NCBI GenBank assembly: GCA_964408455.1
Contig: CAYOZN010000023.1
Location: 1-64,000, forward strand
DNA: 64,000 bases
Reading direction: 5' to 3'
Origin: CAYOZN01 sp964408455
GTDB taxonomy: Bacteria; Planctomycetota; Phycisphaerae; UBA1845; UTPLA1
Shown: piece after piece, positions 41,263 through 50,137 of the stretch
Layout of the letters: each line of letters opens with the position of its first letter
How positions within the stretch are numbered: position 1 is the stretch's first letter
Translations under genes and position numbers: made by a program
The notes under the pieces: generated by a model
Database searches by the model: none
The model's input: only the letters and a program-made list of their open reading frames with translations
Told to the model about the DNA's origin: nothing

Positions 41263-43952
41263 AGACACAGGACAGGCGGGCGAAGGGATCGAACGCGGCC
41301 ACGGATATGAGCGCCGGCCGGCGGGTGGCGGTCGGCACGAACGTGGCGATCGGCATCATCGTGGCGGCAGCCATTCTGGTGGCGGTGAACTGGTTTGCGT
41401 CGCTCAAGTCGATGCGGCGCGATCTGGCCTCGACCGGCAACTATGGGCTTTCGGATCGCACGAAGCAGATTCTCACCAACCACGATGGGCCGGTGAACAT
41501 TTCGATCCTCTACGATCGCGACGACAAGGACGAAAAGCAGCAGGACTACATCATCCGGCTGATGGACTACTGCGACGAATTGAAACGCTTCGATCCGCAG
41601 GTGAATTACGAGCACTTGGTTTCCGCGAAGCAGCGCGAAGATCTTCAGGCGAGCCTGGTCAAGTCGCTGGGCAAGGGTGCGGAGAACCACAAGACGGCGC
41701 TGACCGAGTTCGACAAATTCGTTCGGGAGATGCGGGCGCAGCTCGAAGAGCGAAGCCGTCATTGCGACGTGATCCTCAACACCGAGACGTGGCTGAGCGA
41801 CTTTCCGCTGTTTGCTCAGGTGTCATTGAAATTGCGCCAGCTCATCAAGGAAGTGGACGACGCCACGGCCGAAATCGCCGAGCTGGTGCCGCAGGAGGGC
41901 CTGCCCAAGTACGACCAGGCGGCGAACCGGGGCAAGACGCTGCTGAACGACTGGGAGAACGATTTCAACGCCATCGGCGGGCTGATGTCGGAGCTGAACA
42001 GCCTGGCGAAGGCGTCAACGACGCCGGATTCGGCGGACATGCAGATGCTGCGCGACAACGCGATCAAGGCGAAGGCGGCAATCGATTCGCTGCGCGAGCT
42101 GATCGGCGCGGACGATGCGCCGGCGCCCGAGAACCCGGCGGCGGCCCTGAAGGCCTATGCCGATCGCGGCGTGGAGGTGTCGCGCGAGTTGAACGACATC
42201 GTGCGACAGGTGAACCAGCTTGCACGAAAGTTCCCCATTATCGAGGAGCATTCGCACTGGTCGGTGGCGATCCAGGCGGGACTGCCCATCAAGGTTCAGG
42301 TGGCCGGCGTCCTTCAGAACGTGAGCCAGACGCTGGAGAAGATGCGGCTGAGCATCCTGGGCATCATCGATACGAACGATCCGGCGCAGCTTCAGCGTGC
42401 CGTCGAGAATGTGCGCAAGAACACGACGGTGTTCGAAGAGAGCGCGATGGTCTGCGAGAAGATTCTGACGGGACTGGCCGATCGGCTGGCGACGATCGAC
42501 GACGAGTCAAAGGCGCTGCTCGCCGCGAGCGATCAGGGCGGGATGTTCAAGCCGCAACTGGACGAAATCGACCGGGTGACGAAGCTCTTCCAGGACCTGC
42601 CGGAGCTGAAATCGGGCACCACGGCCGACGACGTGCAGCAGAAGAACTCGCTGGTGCTGGCGGTCGGCGACAAGGTCCGCGTGGTCGGCTTCAACGCCGT
42701 CTGGCCGGTGGTGGAGAGCATCGTCGGCCGGTCGCCGGACGACGAAATCGTGCGGACGTTCAACGGCGACGGCGCGATCGCATCGGCGATTCTCGCCATG
42801 ACGGCGGACAAGCCGTTCGCCACGGTGGTGATGACGTACTTCGAACCACCGCCGCCGCAGCAGCAGAATCCATTCATGCGGCCGCCGCAGAGCCCGATTC
42901 CGTCGCAGAGCCTGGGCGTGATGCGCGAGCGGCTGGAGGCGGCGAATTTCAAGGTCATCGTATGGAACCTGGCGACGGATCAGCAGAAGCCAAATCCGGA
43001 AGAAGGCACGCGGGAGATCTTCCTGGTGTTGCCGCCGACGCCGCCGGCGCCGCCGAACCCCTTCGGTGGTGAGACGCCGCCGGAAAACAATTTCGGCGAC
43101 CGTCACCGCGAAATGCTGCGAAACGCCCTGAAGGAAAACGGCCGGGCACTGTTCCTGGCAACGTGGGAAGTGACGCAGAACCCAATGATCGGCGGGTTTA
43201 CGTCCCCCACCTACGGCTTTGCGTCGCTGTTGGAAGGCGACTGGGGCATCAAGGTCGACAACTCCCAGCGCATCATGTATCTGCCGCCGGCCAAGGGGCG
43301 GGCGCAGGGCTACGACATTTCGGCGCAGAAGTTCCAGTATCTGCCGGTCCTGGGCTTTACGGAGCATCCGGTGGCGCGGCCGCTGATCGGCTCGCGTGTG
43401 CTGGCGTTCAACGCCTGCGTGCTCGATGCCAGCGACACGGCGCCGGAGGGGGTAACGGTCTCGTCGCTGGTCGAACTGCCGAAGCGCGAGGCCTACGTGG
43501 CGGCCACGATCGACGAGATCAGGCGGATCATCGACATGATCAACCGGCCGGGCTCGGACGCGGTGGTGACGTTCCAGACGCCGCCGCCGACGGGGCCGTT
43601 TGATCTGGCGATGTGCGCCGAGCGCAGCGCGGAAGGCAAGACGACCGGCAAAGTGGCGGTGATCGGCTTTGGCCAGAGCCTCCAGGACGGGTACGTGGAG
43701 AACAAGGTGGTCGTCAGCGCCGATCCGGTGCGGATGGAGCCTCCGCCGACGGAAAATCTGGACCTGGCGCTGAATACGATCTATTGGCTGAACGACAAGC
43801 CGGAATACATCGGCCGCGGTCCCGTCCCGGTGCCGCGCATTCATGCGATTGCGCAGAGCGATCTGCAAATGACGCGATGGTTCGTCTGGCTGGTCTGGCC
43901 GGCGCTGGTGTTTCTGCCCGGGGTGATGCTGTGGTTCGTCCGCCGGCGGTGA
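41253..43952 (+). CDS. gldG: GldG-like ABC-transporter auxiliary protein
   Basis: This 899-residue protein has one N-terminal membrane segment (TNVAIGIIVAAAILVAVNWF), a large extracytoplasmic domain and a C-terminal membrane segment (WFVWLVWPALVFLPGVMLWFVRRR). The N-terminal region (YGLSDRTKQILTNHDGPVNISILYD) and a central ABC_transp_aux-type region are those of the GldG/intraflagellar-like family. Two proline-rich stretches occur near residues 530-550 and 585-600. It starts within the gldF end and is followed after 74 bases by the DUF4340 protein. It is longer than Bacteroidota GldG, with extra helical sequence at about 150-420. Confidence 0.86.
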   Translation: MAVKTQDRRAKGSNAATDMSAGRRVAVGTNVAIGIIVAAAILVAVNWFASLKSMRRDLASTGNYGLSDRTKQILTNHDGPVNISILYDRDDKDEKQQDYIIRLMDYCDELKRFDPQVNYEHLVSAKQREDLQASLVKSLGKGAENHKTALTEFDKFVREMRAQLEERSRHCDVILNTETWLSDFPLFAQVSLKLRQLIKEVDDATAEIAELVPQEGLPKYDQAANRGKTLLNDWENDFNAIGGLMSELNSLAKASTTPDSADMQMLRDNAIKAKAAIDSLRELIGADDAPAPENPAAALKAYADRGVEVSRELNDIVRQVNQLARKFPIIEEHSHWSVAIQAGLPIKVQVAGVLQNVSQTLEKMRLSILGIIDTNDPAQLQRAVENVRKNTTVFEESAMVCEKILTGLADRLATIDDESKALLAASDQGGMFKPQLDEIDRVTKLFQDLPELKSGTTADDVQQKNSLVLAVGDKVRVVGFNAVWPVVESIVGRSPDDEIVRTFNGDGAIASAILAMTADKPFATVVMTYFEPPPPQQQNPFMRPPQSPIPSQSLGVMRERLEAANFKVIVWNLATDQQKPNPEEGTREIFLVLPPTPPAPPNPFGGETPPENNFGDRHREMLRNALKENGRALFLATWEVTQNPMIGGFTSPTYGFASLLEGDWGIKVDNSQRIMYLPPAKGRAQGYDISAQKFQYLPVLGFTEHPVARPLIGSRVLAFNACVLDASDTAPEGVTVSSLVELPKREAYVAATIDEIRRIIDMINRPGSDAVVTFQTPPPTGPFDLAMCAERSAEGKTTGKVAVIGFGQSLQDGYVENKVVVSADPVRMEPPPTENLDLALNTIYWLNDKPEYIGRGPVPVPRIHAIAQSDLQMTRWFVWLVWPALVFLPGVMLWFVRRR

Positions 43953-44026
43953 GCCTCTCCGCGGCGCACGGTTAACGGGTGCAGATGAGAGAATAGACGC
44001 ATACTGCTGACGCGAGGCAAGGACTC

Positions 44027-46321
44027 ATGAATCCGAAGACGACGCTGTTGATGGTGCTGGCTCTGCTGGTTGCGCTGGGCGGGCTTTACTGGGCCCAGTC
44101 CACCGAAGAGCGCGACATCGCGCCGCAATCCGACAAGCCGACAAAATTGTTCGACGTCGATGCAGACAAGGTAAGCGGATTTGAAGTGAAGCCGCACGAC
44201 GCGCCGACGAGTTCCTTCGTGAAGACGGACGACAAGTGGCGGATGACGGCGCCGATGAGCGGGCCGGCGGAACAGGGCGTGGTGAGTGGCGACGTGCGGA
44301 AGATCGCCGGGCTCGAATACGTCCGGAAGTTCGACAAGGGCGGTCCGGAATATCCGGAACCGGCCGTCACGTCGCTGGACAAGCCGCGGCTGGTTTTCAA
44401 GCTGACGGATGACACCGGCAAGGCACGGGTGCTGCGCGTCGGCCAGCAGCAGACGCTGTCGCGCCGCACCTTCGTTCAGCCCGAGGGCGACGAGGCGGTG
44501 TACCTCGTCGAGGGCGATCTGAATCGCGAACTGCGCCGAAAGACGACGGCGTATCGATCGAAGCGGATCAGCGAACTCAACAAGATGGACGTGACGCGGA
44601 TCGAGCTTCAGGGCGAAGAGAATTACACCCTGGTGAAAGAGGCCCGGGGCTGGACGATCGAATCGCCGCTGAAGGCCCGCGCCGACACGCCGACGGTCAA
44701 CAAGATTCTCCAGACGATGGAGAGCCTGACGGCGATCGATTTCGTGGACGACGCGCCGGCGTCGCTCAAGCCCTACGGGCTCGACGAGCCGAGCTATACG
44801 ATCAGCGTGACCAGCGAGAAGAAGACGCTGCGGCCGCCTCCCCCGCCGCCGGCGACGCAACCGGAGATGCCGGAGTTCGACACAGAGACGAAGGTGGTGC
44901 GCGTCGCCTTCGGCGGCAAGGCGCAGTCAAACGTCTTCGCCAAGATCGCGGACGAAGGCAGCCCCGCGGTTTTCCAGGTCGGCGAGATGGTGTTGAAGAA
45001 TGCGGCGCCATCGCTGGATACACTGCGCGAGAAGCGCATCCTGACGATGGTCAGCAATCGGGCGCAGCGCATCAAGCTGAGCACGCCCGAGGGAGCGGCC
45101 GATCTGGTGAAGCAGCCCGGCGGCTGGCGGTTTGCCTCGACCGACACGGGCGTGGATGGGGACGCGGCCGATGCCATGGCGATCGACGATCTGCTGAAGG
45201 CGGCGCGGGCCCTCCAGGCCCTCGGGTTTGAGACGGGCGAGCCGCAGCAGTACGGCCTGGCGAATCCGGAGATCAAGCTGGAAGTGATGATCGAGGGGCA
45301 GGTGGAGCCGGTCGAGCTGCACGTGGGCGACACGACGCCGAGCAAGACGGGCGTCTATGTGCGCAACGTGCGGGAGGATTTCATCGCGGTGGTGCCGGCC
45401 GAGTCGGTGACGCCGCTGCGGGCGAAACCGACGTCGTTCCTCAGCCGCGAGCTGATATCGTTTGATGTCACGCAGGTGACACGCGTCGACATCAAGCGCC
45501 CGGACACGCCGTGTACGCTCGAGCACTCGGCCGGCGAATGGCGGTTTGCAGCGCCGATCGAAGGCGCCTGCGAGCAGCAGCCAGTCGAGACGCTGGTGAA
45601 CGAGCTGTCCCGGTTGCGCGGGCGCAGCGTCGCGGCGAAGGCGGATCGCGCGGCCGAGTTCGGCCTGGACAATCCCGCCTATCGCGTCGATGTCACCGTG
45701 CGGCCACCGAAGCCGCCCCCCGCCGCGGACGAAGGCGTGGAACAGGCGAGCATTCCGGATCCCGAGCCGGTGACATATTCGCTGGCTTTGGGCGAGCATG
45801 GCGGCAAGGCGTACGCGATGCGGGTGCCCGGCTTCACCATCTGCGAGATCGATGCCAAGGTGCTCAATGACTTGAAGGCGGAGTTCCTGGAGGCGCGGCT
45901 CTTTTCGTTTGAGCCCTCGGATGCGACGGGCCTTGCCGTGGACGCCGAGGCTGATTTTCAATTCACGAAGAAAGCGGACGACTGGGTGCTGTCGGGCGAG
46001 GAATCATTTCCGACGGATGCCGGCAAGATTCGCGAATATCTGACGGAATTGAAGAATCTGCGCGTGCATCGATACGTGGCCTACCAGAATGCCGATCTTG
46101 ACTCCCTCGGGCTGGCGACGCCGCAGACGCGCATCACGGTCGCCGGGCAGGATGGCTCGGAGCAGTCGCTGTCGATTTCTTCGGCCGGTCCGCAGGACGG
46201 CGGCTCCTACGCGAGCTTCTCCGTACATCCCGATCGGGCATTCGTCATCAAGCCGGACGCGGTCACAAAGCTGCGAAAACAACTGACGGATTTCCAGCGG
46301 TCGGCTTCCACCGGGAACTGA
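44027..46321 (+). CDS. DUF4340-domain protein
   Basis: This 764-residue protein has an N-terminal membrane anchor (TTLLMVLALLVALGGLYWAQ) and two to three copies of a beta-rich DUF4340 unit with recurring YGLDEPSYTISV, YGLANPEIKLEVMI and FGLDNPAYRVDV strands, each followed by a DTTPS/G-type turn. DUF4340 proteins accompany GldG-like genes in many genomes and are thought to be extracytoplasmic partners. It starts 74 bases after gldG, probably the last gene of the operon. Function is inferred from neighbourhood only. Confidence 0.85.
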   Translation: MNPKTTLLMVLALLVALGGLYWAQSTEERDIAPQSDKPTKLFDVDADKVSGFEVKPHDAPTSSFVKTDDKWRMTAPMSGPAEQGVVSGDVRKIAGLEYVRKFDKGGPEYPEPAVTSLDKPRLVFKLTDDTGKARVLRVGQQQTLSRRTFVQPEGDEAVYLVEGDLNRELRRKTTAYRSKRISELNKMDVTRIELQGEENYTLVKEARGWTIESPLKARADTPTVNKILQTMESLTAIDFVDDAPASLKPYGLDEPSYTISVTSEKKTLRPPPPPPATQPEMPEFDTETKVVRVAFGGKAQSNVFAKIADEGSPAVFQVGEMVLKNAAPSLDTLREKRILTMVSNRAQRIKLSTPEGAADLVKQPGGWRFASTDTGVDGDAADAMAIDDLLKAARALQALGFETGEPQQYGLANPEIKLEVMIEGQVEPVELHVGDTTPSKTGVYVRNVREDFIAVVPAESVTPLRAKPTSFLSRELISFDVTQVTRVDIKRPDTPCTLEHSAGEWRFAAPIEGACEQQPVETLVNELSRLRGRSVAAKADRAAEFGLDNPAYRVDVTVRPPKPPPAADEGVEQASIPDPEPVTYSLALGEHGGKAYAMRVPGFTICEIDAKVLNDLKAEFLEARLFSFEPSDATGLAVDAEADFQFTKKADDWVLSGEESFPTDAGKIREYLTELKNLRVHRYVAYQNADLDSLGLATPQTRITVAGQDGSEQSLSISSAGPQDGGSYASFSVHPDRAFVIKPDAVTKLRKQLTDFQRSASTGN

Positions 46322-46443
46322 TCGGCGACCAATCGTCGGCCGCGCTCCGCCGGCGCTGGCGGAGTGACGGCAGACGTGCGGAAGCTGCCCGCCCTGCTGC
46401 GCTATACGCCTGGACTGCCGAGCGCGGTCTTGAAACGCGCGAA

Positions 46444-46472
46444 TTGAGCGAATTCCTGAAATCGATCATACT
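46444..46472 (+). promoter_or_regulatory. Weak candidate sigma70-type promoter
   Basis: TTGAGC (46444-46449) and CATACT (46467-46472) are spaced by 17 bases, each matching four of six consensus bases, ahead of the membrane-protein gene at 46535. Confidence 0.3.
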
Positions 46473-46534
46473 GTCCCGGCTGCGGGAGCGAGTAAGCCGC
46501 CGCGGCAGGAACGATTTTCCAGACGGGAGCAATA

Positions 46535-47317
46535 TTGCCCATGCGGGTTGAGAGCGGACCGAATCGAGAGCGGATGATACGCAATGGGCTGTTCCTGCTG
46601 ATGTGCCTGGGCATGGGGGCGTATTTTCTGTACGACGGGTACGTAGGCTATCCGGCGCAGAACTTCCGCGAGCACGTCGATCAGCTTCCGCCCGAGCTTC
46701 AGGAGCAGGCGCGATCGGCCACGGTATATACAGGGGTAACCGACGATGCGCTGTCTGCCGTTGAATCCGCCCTCAACAAGGTGGATGTCAAGGACCAGCG
46801 TGCGGCACTGGAGGCGGCACTGGGTGGCCCGCCCTCATTTGAAACAGGCGACGCGTGGTGGTGGTTTGGTCCCGTGTATCGCTACCGGATCACGCTCCGA
46901 AATGGCCGGCCGGCGGGACAGTCAGAACTTCAGGCGGCCGCCAAGAAGGAGAACGATCTTTACCTCCAGAAGGCGATCGGGGCAGTGCTCTGCGGGTTGG
47001 GAGTCCTGGCGCTGGTATTCTGGATTCGCGTGGCGACGGTGCGGGCGGTGGTGGACGAAAAGGGGCTGCAGATCCGCGGCGGTCCTGCCATTGCCTTCGA
47101 GAGCATGACGGGTATCGACGACGCCAGCTTTCGCAAAAAAGGCTGGCTGGACCTGCTGCACACGCGGGACGGCAAGGAACAACGGACGCGGCTGGACGAA
47201 TATCACTTCAATCGTTTTCCCGAGATCGTGGCGGCCATCTGCGAGAGAAAAAACTTTCGCGATCCGGTCGCGGAAGAAAAAGCAGAGCGGGCGGCACGGG
47301 CAGCCGGCACAGCCTAG
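46535..47317 (+). CDS. Membrane protein with a PH-like C-terminal region, function unknown
   Basis: This protein of about 260 residues has two hydrophobic segments: residues 17-35 (GLFLLMCLGMGAYFLYDGY) and about 145-163 (AIGAVLCGLGVLALVFWIR). Between them is a soluble domain with WWWFGPVYRYRITL. After the second segment a short beta-rich region (VVDEKGLQIRGGPAIAFESM) resembles bacterial PH-like domains. No family is recognised with confidence. A GGGAG element lies five bases before a TTG at 46535; an ATG at 46541 in the same frame is the alternative. It converges with the bactofilin gene. Confidence 0.65.
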   Translation: MPMRVESGPNRERMIRNGLFLLMCLGMGAYFLYDGYVGYPAQNFREHVDQLPPELQEQARSATVYTGVTDDALSAVESALNKVDVKDQRAALEAALGGPPSFETGDAWWWFGPVYRYRITLRNGRPAGQSELQAAAKKENDLYLQKAIGAVLCGLGVLALVFWIRVATVRAVVDEKGLQIRGGPAIAFESMTGIDDASFRKKGWLDLLHTRDGKEQRTRLDEYHFNRFPEIVAAICERKNFRDPVAEEKAERAARAAGTA

Positions 47318-47396
47318 CGTGCGCGCAGGCGCAGTGCCGTCGGCGCAACGGGCTCTTCAGGCCGAGCAATCATGCTGCCACGCAGGTGGGCCGGCC

Positions 47397-47909
47397 TCAG
47401 TCAAACTGGATGGGGCGGATCTGCTGGGGAGGTGGCGGCAGCGGGTTCAGGCGCGGCCGCGGATCGGAACGGGACTCGTGCGAGTCACCTGCCTGAGACT
47501 GCCCGGCGTATGAGGGAGAGGCCGCCGCGGCCGGTGCGGTCATCTCGCAGCGGCCCTGAATGATGCCGCCGTCGCGGACGACGATCTTCGATGCCCGCAC
47601 ATCGCCAATGACGCGGCCGGTGGGGGCCACTTCGAGCAGCCCGTTGGCGGTGACGCTGCCGCGGACGCGGCCACGGATAAGAATGTTGTTGCCGGTCAAC
47701 TCCAGGTTGAGCTGGGACGCCGGTTCCACCAGGATGTCACCGCAGGTCGCCAGCGACTTGCCGGGATGTGAACCGACGATGCGCAGGCTCTCGAGGGTGA
47801 CGCGCTTCTGACAGTGCGGGCAAAAGACGGACAAGGCGCGGCTGGCCACGCGCATCATCCCGCGGCAATGGCAGCAGCGCATGATCTTGGTCGAAGTCGG
47901 ATCACTCAT
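47397..47909 (-). CDS. Bactofilin-like polymer-forming protein with an N-terminal zinc ribbon
   Basis: This 170-residue protein begins with two CxxC pairs (C12/C15 and C30/C33) of zinc-ribbon type. The bactofilin beta-helix core follows, a run of short repeats such as TCGDILVEPASQLNLEL, NILIRGRVRGSVTANGLLEV, TGRVIGDVRASKIVVRDGGI and IQGRCEM. The C-terminal 35 residues are Pro/Ser/Arg-rich and disordered. Bactofilins polymerise into cytoskeletal or membrane-associated filaments that position cell-wall or polysaccharide machinery. The ATG at 47909 is used; longer upstream codons would enter the divergent intergenic region. Confidence 0.8.
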   Translation of the reverse strand: MSDPTSTKIMRCCHCRGMMRVASRALSVFCPHCQKRVTLESLRIVGSHPGKSLATCGDILVEPASQLNLELTGNNILIRGRVRGSVTANGLLEVAPTGRVIGDVRASKIVVRDGGIIQGRCEMTAPAAAASPSYAGQSQAGDSHESRSDPRPRLNPLPPPPQQIRPIQFD

Positions 47910-48000
47910 CGTATTGACACTCACGATTCCCGGGATTGTACAGATTCGAGCCGGTCGTTGCCATGCCGCAAGATGCGGCGCGATTGAACAAGCGGGCACT

Positions 48001-48079
48001 TGTGGAAAGTTCCGTCGCGGGCGCGCTTGATACACGTGCATCCCCTGCTACGGCGCGCAGGCTGTGAAAAGTTCTGTCG
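48001..48079 (+). repeat. Pair of imperfect 17-base direct repeats
   Basis: TGTGGAAAGTTCCGTCG (48001-48017) and TGTGAAAAGTTCTGTCG (48063-48079) match at 15 of 17 positions and are 62 bases apart. Their first bases resemble a degenerate DnaA box. Function unknown. Confidence 0.5.
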
Positions 48080-48359
48080 TTGTGATTTGCGCGTTCGATG
48101 GCGGCGCGCCGATGCTGCCGGCGGCGCGCGACGACTGGCGCAAGGACGCCGTTCGCGCCGCTATTTCGCGGCGAACGCGGGCGGGGTGGAAGCGTCGATC
48201 GCCGATGCGTTAATGGCTCTTTTCACGAATGCCCCCCCACCGGCTGACCGTTGGGCCCCTCTTCAGAAACTTGTACGAACTGATGAGCGTGCTGCATCGT
48301 CCTAATAGTGAACGCGGTGCGCGCAGAATTGCCCCCGGCACGCACGACCGTCCGAGAAA

Positions 48360-48368
48360 TGTGGATAA
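48360..48368 (-). promoter_or_regulatory. Perfect DnaA-box consensus
   Basis: The minus strand reads TTATCCACA, identical to the consensus DnaA box. By base composition about 0.1-0.5 such 9-mers would be expected by chance in the window, so this could be chance or a true DnaA site. Confidence 0.35.
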
Positions 48369-48546
48369 CCTGTTAGTAATCGTTGGATATTTTCGGAACA
48401 ACCGGCCGCCCGACGAGGAAGCTGCCGCGTGGGTGTTTGGTTTTTTTTCAGGCGGCGACAGCGGGCTTGACTACACACAAGTCGTTGCCGCAATGGCGTT
48501 TATAGAAAGTAAATGACACGGCGATGTCACTAGCGGCGCTTCCTTC

Positions 48547-48575
48547 TTGACGAAAACAGGCATTGCTGTTAGGAT
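48547..48575 (+). promoter_or_regulatory. Candidate sigma70-type promoter of folC, leaderless
   Basis: TTGACG (48547-48552; five of six consensus bases) and TAGGAT (48570-48575; four of six) are spaced by exactly 17 bases. The ATG lies nine bases after the -10, so transcription would start within a couple of bases of the start codon. No ribosome-binding site precedes it. Confidence 0.5.
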
Positions 48576-48583
48576 GAGTCCCT

Positions 48584-50137
48584 ATGGCGAGATCAGCATC
48601 CCCCCTTAAATCCGCTTCCAAGACGAAATCCACGACCAGGAAGGGCCCTGACCGAAGTCGGACCTCGGCGACCAAGCGGCCGGTCCGCGTCCAGAAACAG
48701 TCGGCGGCCCGGTTCCGGCGCCGCGTCGTTATCAGCGAAGGCGGCGTGATCTCCAAGTCCAGCGCGAAGCTGCTGCGCTCCTATCCGGCAGCCATGGACT
48801 ATCTGGCGGCCCAGATCAATCACGAACGCCGGCCGCCGCGGAAGCATCAGCGCGGCATGTTCACCCTCGCGCGGATGCAGCGCCTGCTCAAGGACCTTGA
48901 CCAGCCGCAGGACCGCTTCAAGTGCATCCACGTGGCGGGCACCAAGGGCAAGGGCTCGACGGCCGTCATGCTCGCCTCGATGCTGGCGAATAATGGCCTG
49001 AAGGTCGGCGTCTATACCTCGCCTCACGTCATGGACATTCGCGAGCGCATCGTCGTCAACGATGCAATGATCTCGAAGCACGACATGGCCCGCTATATCG
49101 CCCGGATCGCCGAAGTGACGGCCGGATACGAAAAGGACCGGCCGACGTACTTCGAGATACTGACGGCCGTCGCGTTTCTGTATTTCGCCGAACAGGGTGT
49201 GGACCTGGCCGTGGTCGAAGTGGGCCTTGGCGGCCGTTTCGATGCGACCAACACCATCAAGCCCGAGGCGATCGCGCTGACCAGCATCAGCCTCGATCAC
49301 ATGGCCCAGCTTGGCGATACGGTCGAGCAGATCGCATCGGAAAAGGCCGGCGTGTTCAAGCGCGGCGTACCGATCATCTCGGCCCCGCAGCCGACCGGCG
49401 TGAAAAGGGTTCTGAAGAAGGCCGCCGATGAAACCGGCTCCAGGCTGGCGTTCGTGGGCGACGAGATCCGCTTCAGCTATCGGTTTGAATCTTCGCGCGA
49501 GGCGGGTCCGCAGGCACGCATCTGCATCACCACGGCGACAAGCCATTTCGATCATCTGCTCGTGCCGCTGGTCGGCGAGCATCAGGCGATCAATTGCAGC
49601 GTTGCCCTCGGCGTGCTGGACGTGCTGAAGGGTCGCGGCTTTGCCATCGACGACGAGAAGGTGACCGTCGGCCTGACAAAGGTCAAGCTACAGGGGCGCA
49701 TGGAGATGCTGTGCGATGAGCCGCGCGTCCTGGCGGATGGCGCTCATAATGCCGCCAGCATCGAGGCCCTGATGCGGGCCATCGGTCAAAACGTGCCGTA
49801 CGACAGCATGGTCGTCATTTTCGGCTGCTGCGGCGACAAGGATGTCGAGGGCATGCTGAAGCTGATCCAGCTCGGCGCCGACAAGGTGATCTTCACGGGC
49901 ATCAACTCGCCCCGCTCAGCCGATCCACTCGAACTGGCGGCGCGGTTCGCCGAGATCACGGGTCGCATGGCGCAGGTCGCAACGGATCTGGCCGAGGCGA
50001 TCGAGATTGCCGAGAAGGCCATCACCCGCGAGGACCTCATCTGCATCACGGGTTCTTTCTATCTGGTGAGTGAGGCGAAGTCGTTCTTCGAAACTCATCC
50101 TCATCGCGCGATGTCCACGCTCGTTCAGTCGGCATAG
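48584..50137 (+). CDS. folC: Folylpolyglutamate synthase / dihydrofolate synthase
   Basis: This adds glutamate to folates. The 517-residue protein has the Mur-ligase-like ATP site AGTKGKGSTAVMLASML, YTSPHVMDIRERI, EVGLGGRFDATN, SLDHMAQLGDT and EKAGVFKRGVP, followed by a C-terminal domain with DGAHNAAS. The first 60 or so residues (SASPLKSASKTKS, many Lys/Arg/Ser) form a basic extension absent from most FolC proteins; the core starts near YPAAMDYL. The start may be leaderless. Its last 92 bases overlap, on the opposite strand, the end of a membrane-protein gene. Confidence 0.93.
   Translation: MARSASPLKSASKTKSTTRKGPDRSRTSATKRPVRVQKQSAARFRRRVVISEGGVISKSSAKLLRSYPAAMDYLAAQINHERRPPRKHQRGMFTLARMQRLLKDLDQPQDRFKCIHVAGTKGKGSTAVMLASMLANNGLKVGVYTSPHVMDIRERIVVNDAMISKHDMARYIARIAEVTAGYEKDRPTYFEILTAVAFLYFAEQGVDLAVVEVGLGGRFDATNTIKPEAIALTSISLDHMAQLGDTVEQIASEKAGVFKRGVPIISAPQPTGVKRVLKKAADETGSRLAFVGDEIRFSYRFESSREAGPQARICITTATSHFDHLLVPLVGEHQAINCSVALGVLDVLKGRGFAIDDEKVTVGLTKVKLQGRMEMLCDEPRVLADGAHNAASIEALMRAIGQNVPYDSMVVIFGCCGDKDVEGMLKLIQLGADKVIFTGINSPRSADPLELAARFAEITGRMAQVATDLAEAIEIAEKAITREDLICITGSFYLVSEAKSFFETHPHRAMSTLVQSA

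Larger units (their letters stand above)
47910..48583. other. Gene-poor divergent region with a perfect DnaA-box 9-mer
   Basis: 674 bases between bactofilin and folC with no convincing gene. It contains TGTGGATAA at 48360-48368 (the consensus DnaA box in reverse), an AT-richer stretch just after it, an eight-T run near 48443, two 17-base elements at 48001-48017 and 48063-48079, and the folC promoter at the right edge. Short open frames at 48064-48210 and 48229-48516 lack support. Confidence 0.5.

Noticed and set aside
48229..48516. Small open frame in the bactofilin-folC interval
   Set aside because: No ribosome-binding site and no similarity seen.
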